Positions 1 to 6,327 of a stretch of 9,042 bases of DNA are shown in pieces. The translations under genes were made by a program, and so were the position numbers. Each line of letters opens with the position of its first letter. Within the stretch, counting starts at the first letter, position 1. The notes under the pieces were generated by a model that made no database searches, was not told the origin of the DNA, and saw nothing but the letters and a program-made list of their open reading frames with translations. The DNA comes from Lachnospiraceae bacterium UBA7598 (GTDB taxonomy: Bacteria > Bacillota > Clostridia > Lachnospirales > Lachnospiraceae), in the NCBI GenBank assembly GCA_002474415.1, contig DLQV01000084.1, positions 1-9,042 of the forward strand, given 5' to 3'.

Positions 1-3000
1 TTCATCTTTCTTCATTACCGCAAGTTTTGCACCGGCTTTGACGACAGCTGCATTTACCTGTACGGTATAGGCAGTGGTTCCATCCGCTTTCTTAACTTCC
101 TGTGTGATGGTCACATCTTTGGTTCCGGCAGCTTCTGTCACTGCTTTGATCACATCGGCAGTTACTGTTGCTGTTACACCGGTTTTTCCTGTTTTTCCGG
201 TTGCTTTAACGACTGCTTCTGCTGTTACTTTTCCGCTGGCATCTTTGGTCACAGTAACACTTGCTTTCGTTCCTTCCGGAAGTTTCTCTGATGGAACGGT
301 AATCTCCGTCGTTGTGTCTTTCTTAATATCCTCCGAAGGCTTGGTTTCGGTTGTTGTGCTTCCACTGCTGGATGAGCTTCCGCCGGAAGAAGTTCTACCA
401 GAAGTATTTCCATTGTCTTTTGTCGTTTTATTGTCCGTAATCTTGTATGCCGGATCAAAACCTGGTTTCAATGCATTTTCATTGATTGTGACATTCTTTG
501 CCTTATCGGATGCAGTCAAAATTACACCATTGTACGCCGGAATGCTAATGGTTACTTTTCCGTCCGCAACTGTATAATTTGTCCCGGTAATTACATCTGA
601 CAGTGTTGCCGCATCCAGTTTCAAATCTTTCAGATCAAAAGATTCCTCTTTTGCAGTTGCACTGTTATTCATGGCAACCAGCATTGTATCGCTGTTATCA
701 CGTCTTACATAAGATAATACTTCCTTGGAAGTTCCATTCACCGGTTCCACGGAACCTGTACGAAGTGCAGCATAATTGTTACGAATTGCAGCAAGTTTTG
801 CATACCACTTCACAAGAGATTCGTTTCCTTCGCCCCAGATCATTGCACGACGATCGTCCGGATCATCCGCACCTACCATGCCAAGTTCATCTCCATAATA
901 AATTGTTGGAGCACCGGCATAAGTAAACTGCATCAATGCAACCAGATACTGTTTCTGCTTTGCTTCATCCGAAGTTGTCTCATACGATGGAAATGCCTTA
1001 TCTACTTCCTTTTGATTTCTGTCATCATCAATACCATCCAGGTAAGATAACAGACGTGTCGTATCATGGGAATCCACAAGGTTCATCATTGCATAGAATG
1101 CTTCCTTTGGATAACGCTCACGTAAACGCTCTAGCGTATTCATTGCATCCTCAGAAGTACCACCTTTTGCATAGGCAATTGCAGCCCCACGGAACATGTA
1201 GTTCATAACCGAATCATACATATCACCCATCAGATATTTAACCGCATCCGTCCAGATTTCTCCAATAATTACATTGTCACTGTCAAGTGCCTTTACCGAT
1301 TTGCGGAAATGCTGCCAGGTTTCATCCGATACTTCATTGGCAACATCCAGTCTCCAGCCATCCATGCCTTTTGATAACCAATACTGTGCCACACTATCGT
1401 CTGCCTTTGTACTTGTCTCGTTCTTTCCAATCACTTCCTGTGCCCAGGTTCCTGTCTGGTATTCCGAACCATTCGTTGCCTTGATGATCGGCATAGAATC
1501 ATAACCCCACCATCCATCATAACCATATACCGGCTTACCTGCACGAAGTCCAACCGTATCACATACCTCTTTCTGATTATCATCTTTTAAGGTTGTGTCA
1601 AAAATATCGAACCACTGGGTATAATCATAATTGGTAATTCCATAGTTCTTTGTAAAATACTCTTTTGCCTGTTTTTCTGCTTCTTCTTTCGAAACATTCT
1701 TGTCACTCATCGTATCATATACATAAGCCCAATATGGATATGCACCAATCGTGTCTGTTCCTTTTTCCAGATATTCATAATAACGATCAAAATATACGGA
1801 ATCATCGGATACGTGGTTAAACACACCATCCAATACAATGTGCATACCATTCTTTTCTGCCACATTTACCAGTTCTTCAAAATCGCCAAGTGTTCCAAGA
1901 ATCGGATCAATATTCTTGTAATCACTGGTGTCATATCTGTGGCTGGAAATAGATTCAAATACCGGATTCAGGTAAATCACGGATACACCAAGAGCTTTTA
2001 AGTAATCGATCCGTTTTGTAATACCCTTTAAATCGCCTCCGTAAATTTCATTACTCCAGTTTCCATCTCCTTTATATGCATTGGATGGATAGCTGCCCGG
2101 ATTGGTCGTCTCCTGCTCCGGGTTCTCCGGTAAAATATACCAGTCATTCATCTTTTCGTAGTTTACCGGACCTCTTGCGCTTGTATTTGCTTCATCATTG
2201 GAAGTATCCCCATTGTAGAAGCGATCCGGGAAAATCTGGTAAATTACCGCATTCTTCATCCAATCAGGTGTCTTATATCCGGACTGATATACAATCTGAT
2301 CGTATGGCAGCATCGATACAAGATCAGAAGTTGTTCCTGTTCCATAATTACCATCATCATCACCGTACATAATAGCAGCTGCGCCACTATATACAGCGAA
2401 GAAATAATGATACTCACCCAATTTATCAAAACTTGTAGTTACCGCCCATCTCTGCTGACCATTTGGCGCACCATCAACTTTCTTCATGGTACAATTTTTC
2501 TTTGCATTACCCTTGACAACAAGGCTTACACCTGTGACATCTTCTCCCGTATCGATCGAATATGTTACTTCTTCTCCTGTAGCAACCGCTCCAAAAACAC
2601 TTTTATATGCCGTATCTTTGGAATCATATTTGATTGCGGAACTATTGATAGTTACATCTGATGCATTTGAATAATAAACACCAGATTCCGGATCATAATA
2701 AAAGGTTACATCTTTTGTTTTCTCTACTTCATACGTTCCAAGTTTAATCTTATCCCCCGATTCAGGAACAATGGTAGTATCTGTATAAGTTCCTTTTTGC
2801 ATATTTTTGATCGTTGCACTGTAAACACCGGTCAGTCGATCATCAGAGAACTTTGTTCCCTCCGGAATGCCGGTTCCCTCTAATCCAACATTTGCCCCAT
2901 ACTGATAATTTACACTACATCTGGAATTATGGCTCAAATCGGAATAATAGATCGTTACATCCTGTTTTTCCGGTACTGTGACTGCAATGTTCGCACCACT

Positions 3001-4416
3001 TGCTGCTCCATTTTCACCATAATTTTCATCCCATGCTCCCATAGAAATCTTGTACTCATAATTAGCAGCCGGAACATCTTTAAATGTGTAAGAATACAGC
3101 CCTTTTCCTATATAGTTCATTTGATTGGATGCTGCATCCCAGCTCTTTCCCGGGAATGTTCCCGGAACACAAACAGTTCTTCCGGTATATTGATCTCTCT
3201 GATAAGAAAGATATGTTGTATCGCCTATGGTTACACCATCGCTAATTTCTTTATTTGTGCCATCTACAACAATAACATAAACAAGATCAAGTGCTTCATC
3301 GCCGATAAAAAGGTCATTTGATGTATATGCATTTTTTACGCTTGCATCCGGTGTTAAAGCAATTGTTGTTAACGCACTCTCTCCATTTTTTTCTACATCT
3401 GCCCTGTTTCCATACTTTACTTCTACTTTGTTTGCATTTTCTGCTACTGCGGTAAACGTAATGGTTCCGTTTGCATTACTTATCGCCTTATCTTCTACTT
3501 TTTTAAGAGAAGAAAGAAGTGTCTTTCCTTCTTCGTCAAGATACCAGTTCCATGTTCCATCTTTTTGAATATAATACACATAAGACGGTGTATCTTTTGT
3601 AAATGTACTTAAAAGTGCATCATATGTAGTATCTCCTGTTTTTGTAGCATCTCCATTTGCAGCATCAGCAAACTGAAAACCTCCAAATGTTCCTTTAACA
3701 GTAATTTTATAAAATCCATTATTTTCCGGAGTTAAGCAATTACCGGAAACTTTCCAACCCTCAATTTCGGTCTCCTTCGTTGAATCAGAGATTTCCAGCT
3801 TATCACTCCAATGCTGCATTACTGGTGTTTTCCACTCTGTTTCCGGTTTTATATGCATGGTCACATATGTCTTAGGGGCAACTTTAAGTGAATTTTTTCC
3901 CTCTGCATCCGTATACCATCCCCATGTACCATCTTTACAGATATAATACAAATCAGTCGGTGTAGTGCCTTTAAATTCTACCATTGAACTCTCAAATCCC
4001 TGACCAGCGGTATTTTTACTCGGGTCCGCATAATCTAAAAACTGAAAGCCTGTGAAATTACCATTTAATGTAACACTATAAAATTCAGTATCTCCATCCT
4101 TTGTAAGAATTTGTCCAACATTACCGTTCCATCCAGTGATTGGTTGATTTGTATCTGTTGCACCACTAACAATCGTGGCATCATCTCCCCAATACTGTAA
4201 TGCAGGCTTTTCATACTTAGCCGATGCATTGTCAATATGCAGTGTCAAATTCATTGCATCTTCACGGACTGATGTAGTGGTTTCTGTTCCCTGCTCTGTT
4301 TCCGCTGCATATGCCTGAATCATCGACAACTGTGGTGTCGTAGCCACCATTCCCAGGGAAAGCACCCAGCACACGGTTGCCTTCGCAGTTCTCTTTCTTA
4401 TCCATTCGTTTTTCAA
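1..4416 (-). CDS. Secreted multi-modular GH13 alpha-amylase / amylopullulanase (C-terminus outside window)
   Basis: Continuous frame of 1472 codons with no stop, open at the window edge. It hydrolyses alpha-1,4 (perhaps also alpha-1,6) links of starch or pullulan outside the cell. A TTG start is chosen because a GGGGG Shine-Dalgarno site lies 8 nt upstream and the next in-frame ATG is Met23, inside the signal peptide. Modules: signal peptide 1-37 (basic n-region, cleavage near AYA|AE); two homologous modules 55-174 and 183-298; Ig-like 305-400; X25 pullulanase module about 414-492; small beta domain 500-585; CBM34-like N domain about 590-705; GH13 barrel about 718-1210. The four GH13 signatures are intact: DGVFNH 863-868, GWRLDVANE with nucleophile Asp1024, EIW with acid/base Glu1053, and SHD with Asp1118. 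MPII at 975-978 sits where neopullulanases have MPKLN. The type I pullulanase motif YNWGYDP is absent. A beta-sandwich, a Ser/Thr/Gly linker (1330-1372) and a Lys/Thr-rich beta domain follow. Exact substrate is uncertain. Confidence 0.93.
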   Translation of the reverse strand, partial: MKNEWIRKRTAKATVCWVLSLGMVATTPQLSMIQAYAAETEQGTETTTSVREDAMNLTLHIDNASAKYEKPALQYWGDDATIVSGATDTNQPITGWNGNVGQILTKDGDTEFYSVTLNGNFTGFQFLDYADPSKNTAGQGFESSMVEFKGTTPTDLYYICKDGTWGWYTDAEGKNSLKVAPKTYVTMHIKPETEWKTPVMQHWSDKLEISDSTKETEIEGWKVSGNCLTPENNGFYKITVKGTFGGFQFADAANGDATKTGDTTYDALLSTFTKDTPSYVYYIQKDGTWNWYLDEEGKTLLSSLKKVEDKAISNANGTITFTAVAENANKVEVKYGNRADVEKNGESALTTIALTPDASVKNAYTSNDLFIGDEALDLVYVIVVDGTNKEISDGVTIGDTTYLSYQRDQYTGRTVCVPGTFPGKSWDAASNQMNYIGKGLYSYTFKDVPAANYEYKISMGAWDENYGENGAASGANIAVTVPEKQDVTIYYSDLSHNSRCSVNYQYGANVGLEGTGIPEGTKFSDDRLTGVYSATIKNMQKGTYTDTTIVPESGDKIKLGTYEVEKTKDVTFYYDPESGVYYSNASDVTINSSAIKYDSKDTAYKSVFGAVATGEEVTYSIDTGEDVTGVSLVVKGNAKKNCTMKKVDGAPNGQQRWAVTTSFDKLGEYHYFFAVYSGAAAIMYGDDDGNYGTGTTSDLVSMLPYDQIVYQSGYKTPDWMKNAVIYQIFPDRFYNGDTSNDEANTSARGPVNYEKMNDWYILPENPEQETTNPGSYPSNAYKGDGNWSNEIYGGDLKGITKRIDYLKALGVSVIYLNPVFESISSHRYDTSDYKNIDPILGTLGDFEELVNVAEKNGMHIVLDGVFNHVSDDSVYFDRYYEYLEKGTDTIGAYPYWAYVYDTMSDKNVSKEEAEKQAKEYFTKNYGITNYDYTQWFDIFDTTLKDDNQKEVCDTVGLRAGKPVYGYDGWWGYDSMPIIKATNGSEYQTGTWAQEVIGKNETSTKADDSVAQYWLSKGMDGWRLDVANEVSDETWQHFRKSVKALDSDNVIIGEIWTDAVKYLMGDMYDSVMNYMFRGAAIAYAKGGTSEDAMNTLERLRERYPKEAFYAMMNLVDSHDTTRLLSYLDGIDDDRNQKEVDKAFPSYETTSDEAKQKQYLVALMQFTYAGAPTIYYGDELGMVGADDPDDRRAMIWGEGNESLVKWYAKLAAIRNNYAALRTGSVEPVNGTSKEVLSYVRRDNSDTMLVAMNNSATAKEESFDLKDLKLDAATLSDVITGTNYTVADGKVTISIPAYNGVILTASDKAKNVTINENALKPGFDPAYKITDNKTTKDNGNTSGRTSSGGSSSSSGSTTTETKPSEDIKKDTTTEITVPSEKLPEGTKASVTVTKDASGKVTAEAVVKATGKTGKTGVTATVTADVIKAVTEAAGTKDVTITQEVKKADGTTAYTVQVNAAVVKAGAKLAVMKKDE
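2941..3177 (-). other. X25-type pullulanase module within the amylase
   Basis: Residues about 414-492 read C-V-P-G-T-F-P-G, then W-D near 424, G-K-G-L-Y-S-Y-T-F, P-A-A-N-Y-E-Y-K-I, and W-D-E-N-Y-G-E-N-G followed by G-A-N-I. This is the recognisable signature of the X25 module found in amylopullulanases and related starch enzymes. It is a small beta-sandwich thought to help bind or orient polysaccharide. It lies ahead of the CBM34-like domain and the catalytic barrel. Confidence 0.8.
3523..4254 (-). repeat. Tandem pair of starch-binding-like modules in the amylase
   Basis: Residues 55-174 (3895-4254) and 183-298 (3523-3870) align to each other. Both have L/V-T-x-H-I near the start, then P-x-x-Q-x-W-x-D, an internal G-W, F-Y-x-(V/I)-T, G-x-F-x-G-F-Q-F-x-D, and end in Y-Y-I-x-K-D-G-T-W-x-W-Y-x-D-x-E-G-K. 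Paired exposed Trp and Tyr residues of this kind usually form sugar-stacking platforms in starch-binding modules. The general look is that of CBM25/26-type or newer gut-amylase modules. I cannot assign a family by eye. They are diverged copies, so the duplication is not recent. Confidence 0.75.
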
Positions 4417-4434
4417 ATCTTGGTTCCCCCTTCT
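4414..4434 (-). promoter_or_regulatory. Shine-Dalgarno site and TTG start of the amylase gene
   Basis: On the minus strand the sequence reads AGAAGGGGG, then 8 nt, then TTG at 4416-4414. The site decides the non-ATG start: the first residues (K-N-E-W-I-R-K-R) give a proper basic n-region for the signal peptide. Confidence 0.8.
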
Positions 4435-4509
4435 TTACCTTCTTCCGAATTTTTTATGCAGTACCCTCTCATCATACTCTGAATGAATTTTCGGTTTTTT
4501 TCGTATTTC

Positions 4510-4538
4510 ATTATACTTAAAAACGTTTACGAAATAAA
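4510..4538 (-). promoter_or_regulatory. Promoter of the amylase gene
   Basis: A perfect TATAAT -10 box lies at 4515-4510 on the minus strand. The -35 box at 17-bp spacing is TTTATT (4538-4533), a poor match. Transcription would start near 4503, giving a leader of about 86 nt. The weak -35 box and the embedded operator suggest a regulated promoter. Confidence 0.65.
4517..4530 (-). promoter_or_regulatory. LacI/MalR- or CcpA-like operator in the amylase promoter spacer
   Basis: The minus strand reads CGTAAACGTTTTTA with a perfect AAACGTTT core centred on CpG (4524/4525). LacI-family maltose regulators (MalR) recognise sites of the type GCAAACGTTTGC, and CcpA cre sites share the same core. The site fills the -35/-10 spacer, where a bound repressor would block RNA polymerase. 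Repression without starch or maltose, or under good sugars, is inferred; the choice between MalR and CcpA cannot be made here. Confidence 0.6.
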
Positions 4539-4552
4539 TTGGAAGAACCACC

Positions 4553-4596
4553 AAAAAACCTCTGGAAATTTTGTATAAAAATTCCAGAGATTTTTT
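4553..4596 (-). terminator. Bidirectional intrinsic terminator between the island and the amylase promoter
   Basis: The hairpin pairs CTCTGGAAATTTT (4560-4572) with AAAAATTCCAGAG (4577-4589) around a GTAT loop: 13 pairs with one mismatch. It is flanked by six T on each strand (4591-4596 plus; complement of 4553-4558 minus), so it could stop transcription both ways. Nothing is read rightward into it. It probably ended the leftward operon (its stop at 5863) before the island was inserted, and now insulates the amylase promoter. Confidence 0.75.
4574..4587. repeat. Left copy of the 14-bp direct repeat bounding the abi island
   Basis: TATAAAAATTCCAG here is identical to 5833-5846. The left copy forms the right arm of the terminator hairpin at 4560-4589. 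The repeats are 1259 bp apart and enclose the AT-rich promoter/RNA/abi unit. They could be a target duplication or a recombination joint. Confidence 0.55.
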
Positions 4597-4662
4597 AACT
4601 TATTATACACATTATATATTCTGTTTTAGGTAAGTAAATTTTTTAGATAAAACATTCCAAAG

Positions 4663-4708
4663 TATGTATGACCTATTTTAAATTATCATAAACTAAAATA
4701 TGTATAAC
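4663..4708. repeat. Short imperfect direct repeat upstream of the island promoter
   Basis: TATGTATGAC (4663-4672) and TATGTATAAC (4699-4708) differ at one base and are 36 bp apart. The second ends 4 bp before the -35 box of the island promoter. The rest of 4597-4712 is AT-rich, without an ORF or other element that I recognise. Binding sites for a regulator are possible, but chance is a real alternative in such AT-rich DNA. Confidence 0.3.
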
Positions 4709-4712
4709 AACC

Positions 4713-4741
4713 TTGACAACCACACTTGGAAAGGCTATTAT
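4713..4741 (+). promoter_or_regulatory. Strong promoter of the abi-linked RNA
   Basis: TTGACA at 4713-4718, a 17-bp spacer, and TATTAT at 4736-4741 give 11 of 12 matches to the sigma-A consensus. Transcription should start near 4748. A strong promoter 95 bp before a protein start, with a terminator in between, is expected for an abundant small RNA and a poorly expressed downstream gene. Confidence 0.8.
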
Positions 4742-4747
4742 ACACTA

Positions 4748-4819
4748 AGTGATCGCACTATGGAAACTTGAGAAGCCCATAGTCTGAAAGGCTCCTACGG
4801 GGGCCTTTCGTTATTTTTA
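4748..4819 (+). ncRNA. Structured small RNA upstream of abi gene, candidate abiF-type RNA (antitoxin/guide-like)
   Basis: It runs from the predicted start near 4748 to the T-rich end near 4819, about 70 nt with no reading frame. Visible stems: ACTATGG (4757-4763) with CCATAGT (4777-4783), 7 pairs around a 13-nt loop, then the terminator stem 4786-4809. An alternative 5' hairpin AGTG/CACT (4748-4759) would compete with the first stem. It has its own strong promoter and its own terminator, and the Abi_2 gene starts 17 nt after its end. Established knowledge as I recall it: a conserved structured RNA motif named abiF occurs upstream of abiF genes, and AbiF/RNA pairs behave as RNA-controlled toxin systems. 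Membership here rests on position and architecture, not on a covariance match. Confidence 0.7.
4786..4819 (+). terminator. Terminator / attenuator between the small RNA and the abi gene
   Basis: GAAAGGCTCC (4786-4795) pairs fully with GGGGCCTTTC (4800-4809), with one T:G pair, around a TACG loop. The result is a 10-bp stem closed as C(UACG)G, a UNCG-class tetraloop of exceptional stability. TTATTTTT follows at 4811-4818. Only transcripts that read through reach the abi Shine-Dalgarno site at 4824-4830, which would keep protein low relative to RNA. Confidence 0.85.
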
Positions 4820-4823
4820 CAAA

Positions 4824-4838
4824 AGGGGGAATACCTTG
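4824..4838 (+). promoter_or_regulatory. Shine-Dalgarno site and TTG start of the abi gene
   Basis: AGGGGGA (4824-4830), 5 nt, then TTG at 4836. The site decides the start and so exposes the first frame problem: the TTG frame stops after nine codons (TGA 4863-4865), while the conserved protein sequence begins one frame over directly after the A8 tract. CTCCT at 4792-4796, in the terminator stem, could also pair with this site in a read-through transcript (inference). Confidence 0.65.
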
Positions 4839-5765
4839 GAAAAAAAAGCAATTTCTTACTTATGAAGAACAAATCGCATTTTTAGAAGAAAAGAAGAATT
4901 TGGTAATTGCGGATAAAGCATACGCAAAAAAAATATTGCTTAAAATTGGGTATTTTTCACTTATTAACGGATATAAAGAAATATTTAAACAATCAAATAA
5001 TGACCAGTTCCAAAATGGGACAACATTTGAAGATATATACAATCTATATGTTTTCGATAATTGCTTAAGAGATATTTTTCTAAAATACATACTGATGGTC
5101 GAACAAAACATAAAATCATCCCTATCGTATCATTTTTGCAAAGAATATGGTGATTTACAATTTGATTACCTAAATAAAAAAATTATGATTATATAGGCAA
5201 AAAGAAAAACGTCATAAATAAAATGATGAAAATTATGTCCGGACAATTACGAAATGATAGTGATTATGTTTATATTCGCCATTATATGACTACATATGGA
5301 TATGTTCCTTTATGGGTTCTAATGAATGTTTTAACAATTGGGCAAGTATCGAAAATATATATTTGTCAAAAGGGACGTATACAAATTAGAGTCTGTCAGG
5401 ATTTTGGACCATTAAAAGTAAATGAACTCGGAAAAATGTTGGCAGTTATGACAAAGTTCAGAAATGTTTGCGCCCACAACGATCGTTTATTTGATTTTCG
5501 AACCAAAGATGCCTTGTTAGATAGAGACATTTTTGAACGGTTGCTGATTCCAAAAGAAAAAGGACGTTACAGCTATGGCAAAAATGATCTTTATGCGCAG
5601 GTTATCATCCTAAAATTGTTATTATCAGATAAAGATTTTCGGCTCCTTTTCCACGATTTAAAAATATGCTTTAAAAAGCATCCTATACATCAAAAAATAC
5701 TTAAAACCATGGGATTTCCCGAAAAATGGGAACGCATTGTAAAAATCAAGAAATATATAAAATAA
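4836..5765 (+). pseudogene. Abi_2 family (AbiD/AbiF-like) HEPN ribonuclease gene, split by two poly-A frameshifts
   Basis: Three frame segments: TTG 4836 to A8 (4840-4847); body in the next frame to TAG 5194-5196; then back to the first frame from about 5178 to 5765. Removing one A from 4840-4847 and adding one A to the A7 tract 5176-5182 restores a 309-residue protein, the usual Abi_2 length. The restored N-terminus reads F-L-T-Y-E-E-Q-I, then I-G-Y-F-S-L-I-N-G-Y, T-T-F-E-D-I-Y-N-L-Y-V-F-D and L-R, all typical of the family. The C-terminal half has Y-I-R-H-Y, V-P-L-W-V-L, L-T-I-G-Q-V-S-K-I-Y and R-N-V-C-A-H (Arg209-His214 restored), the HEPN RxxxxH RNase motif. Known for the family: phage abortive infection or RNA-controlled toxicity. 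G+C is low (16 of 60 at 4981-5040). It could be a decaying gene, a slippage-dependent gene or an assembly artefact. Confidence 0.88.
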
Positions 5766-5785
5766 AAAATTCACTTATATTTTTA

Positions 5786-5826
5786 AAGGCTGTTACTCTA
5801 TAATAAATATATAGAATAACAGCCTT
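5786..5826 (+). terminator. Hairpin terminator after the abi gene
   Basis: AAGGCTGTTACTCTATA (5786-5802) pairs with TATAGAATAACAGCCTT (5810-5826): 17 positions with one mismatch and a 7-nt loop. It lies 20 bp after the abi stop. The T-runs on either side are short (TTGTTGATT plus, TTT minus), so termination is probably less efficient than at 4553-4596. It may work in both directions between the convergent abi gene and the 151-residue gene. Confidence 0.65.
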
Positions 5827-5832
5827 GTTGAT

Positions 5833-5846
5833 TATAAAAATTCCAG
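5833..5846. repeat. Right copy of the 14-bp direct repeat bounding the abi island
   Basis: TATAAAAATTCCAG, identical to 4574-4587. It ends 16 bp before the stop codon of the leftward 151-residue gene. GATTTTTTTA follows at 5856-5865 and GATTTTTTA follows the left copy at 4589-4597, so similarity extends past the core with a 9-10 bp offset. Confidence 0.55.
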
Positions 5847-5862
5847 TAAATTTTCGATTTTT

Positions 5863-6318
5863 TTATTGCTGCAGTACCAGCTCGCGTCCTGTCACATCCA
5901 GTTCAATACTCTGTGGATCTTTTTTATACTGCTCAAGCACTGTCAGCCACAGCATATGTACTTCGTAGATCAGCATCTGATCCGCCTCCACTGCATATGG
6001 AGCCAGAACATCCACATCAAAGAAACGAACGCCAAGCGGTGGCAGGAAAATTAAATTGCAGGACTTCTTTTTCTCCCCACAGGTATAAATCTGCTCATAG
6101 GAAATCAGCAGAAATTCTTTTTCCTGATACATACAGTGATAGGAAACAAAACACTCATCAATCACCCAATTCTCACCATCTTCGGTTTCCACAGGTTTCT
6201 TCGCCGGATCGTTGTACTCGGTAGTCTGGCACTGAATATCCCAGTGCAGTTTTCCTTCCCGTGTTTTTTGTATCATATCGGTCACTTTATGGATCAGCTG
6301 TTCTTCTTTTTTCTTCAT
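5863..6318 (-). CDS. Hypothetical protein, 151 residues, last gene of the metF operon
   Basis: I do not recognise the family. The predicted protein is soluble, with a basic N-terminal helix (residues 1-20), an acidic linker around 35-50 and a beta-rich middle (52-100) that includes L-I-F-L-P-P-L-G-V-R-F-F-D. A helix follows near 110-132. There are five Cys (30, 56, 62, 80, 87), spaced unlike any zinc site I know. No signal peptide or membrane segment is seen. The start lies 9 bp after the metF stop, with a weak site (GTAGGCG) inside the end of metF, so translation is probably coupled to metF. Codon use and base content match the operon and not the neighbouring AT-rich island. The operon context suggests a house-keeping or C1/methionine-linked role, which is a guess. 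Confidence 0.8.
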   Translation of the reverse strand: MKKKEEQLIHKVTDMIQKTREGKLHWDIQCQTTEYNDPAKKPVETEDGENWVIDECFVSYHCMYQEKEFLLISYEQIYTCGEKKKSCNLIFLPPLGVRFFDVDVLAPYAVEADQMLIYEVHMLWLTVLEQYKKDPQSIELDVTGRELVLQQ

Positions 6319-6327
6319 TTTTTACGC

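Noticed and set aside
74..3321. Several plus-strand open frames of 60-170 codons across the left half
   Set aside because: They lie antisense to the continuous 1472-codon amylase frame, have no ribosome sites or recognisable domains, and show the low-complexity composition expected of reverse-strand shadows.
4348..4416. Lipoprotein signal (Cys16) at the amylase N-terminus
   Set aside because: The residues before Cys16 (A-K-A-T-V) do not form a lipobox, and the hydrophobic stretch lies after it; an ordinary signal peptide with AYA cleavage fits better.
4748..4785. Classical type III antitoxin (tandem pseudoknot repeats, ToxI/AntiQ style)
   Set aside because: No tandem repeats are present in the RNA and the protein is Abi_2/HEPN, not the ToxN/AbiQ fold.
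4860..5111. Minus-strand frame of 83 codons inside the abi gene
   Set aside because: Antisense to well-conserved Abi_2 sequence, with no Shine-Dalgarno site; an AT-rich shadow.
5176..5230. Independent second gene starting at ATG 5223
   Set aside because: The sequence just upstream in the same frame (from 5178) continues Abi_2-like protein, and no ribosome site precedes 5223; it is the C-terminal half of one frameshifted gene.
4588..5832. Insertion sequence or integron cassette
   Set aside because: No transposase or integrase frame, no terminal inverted repeats at the edges and no attC-like palindrome; only the 14-bp direct repeat is seen.
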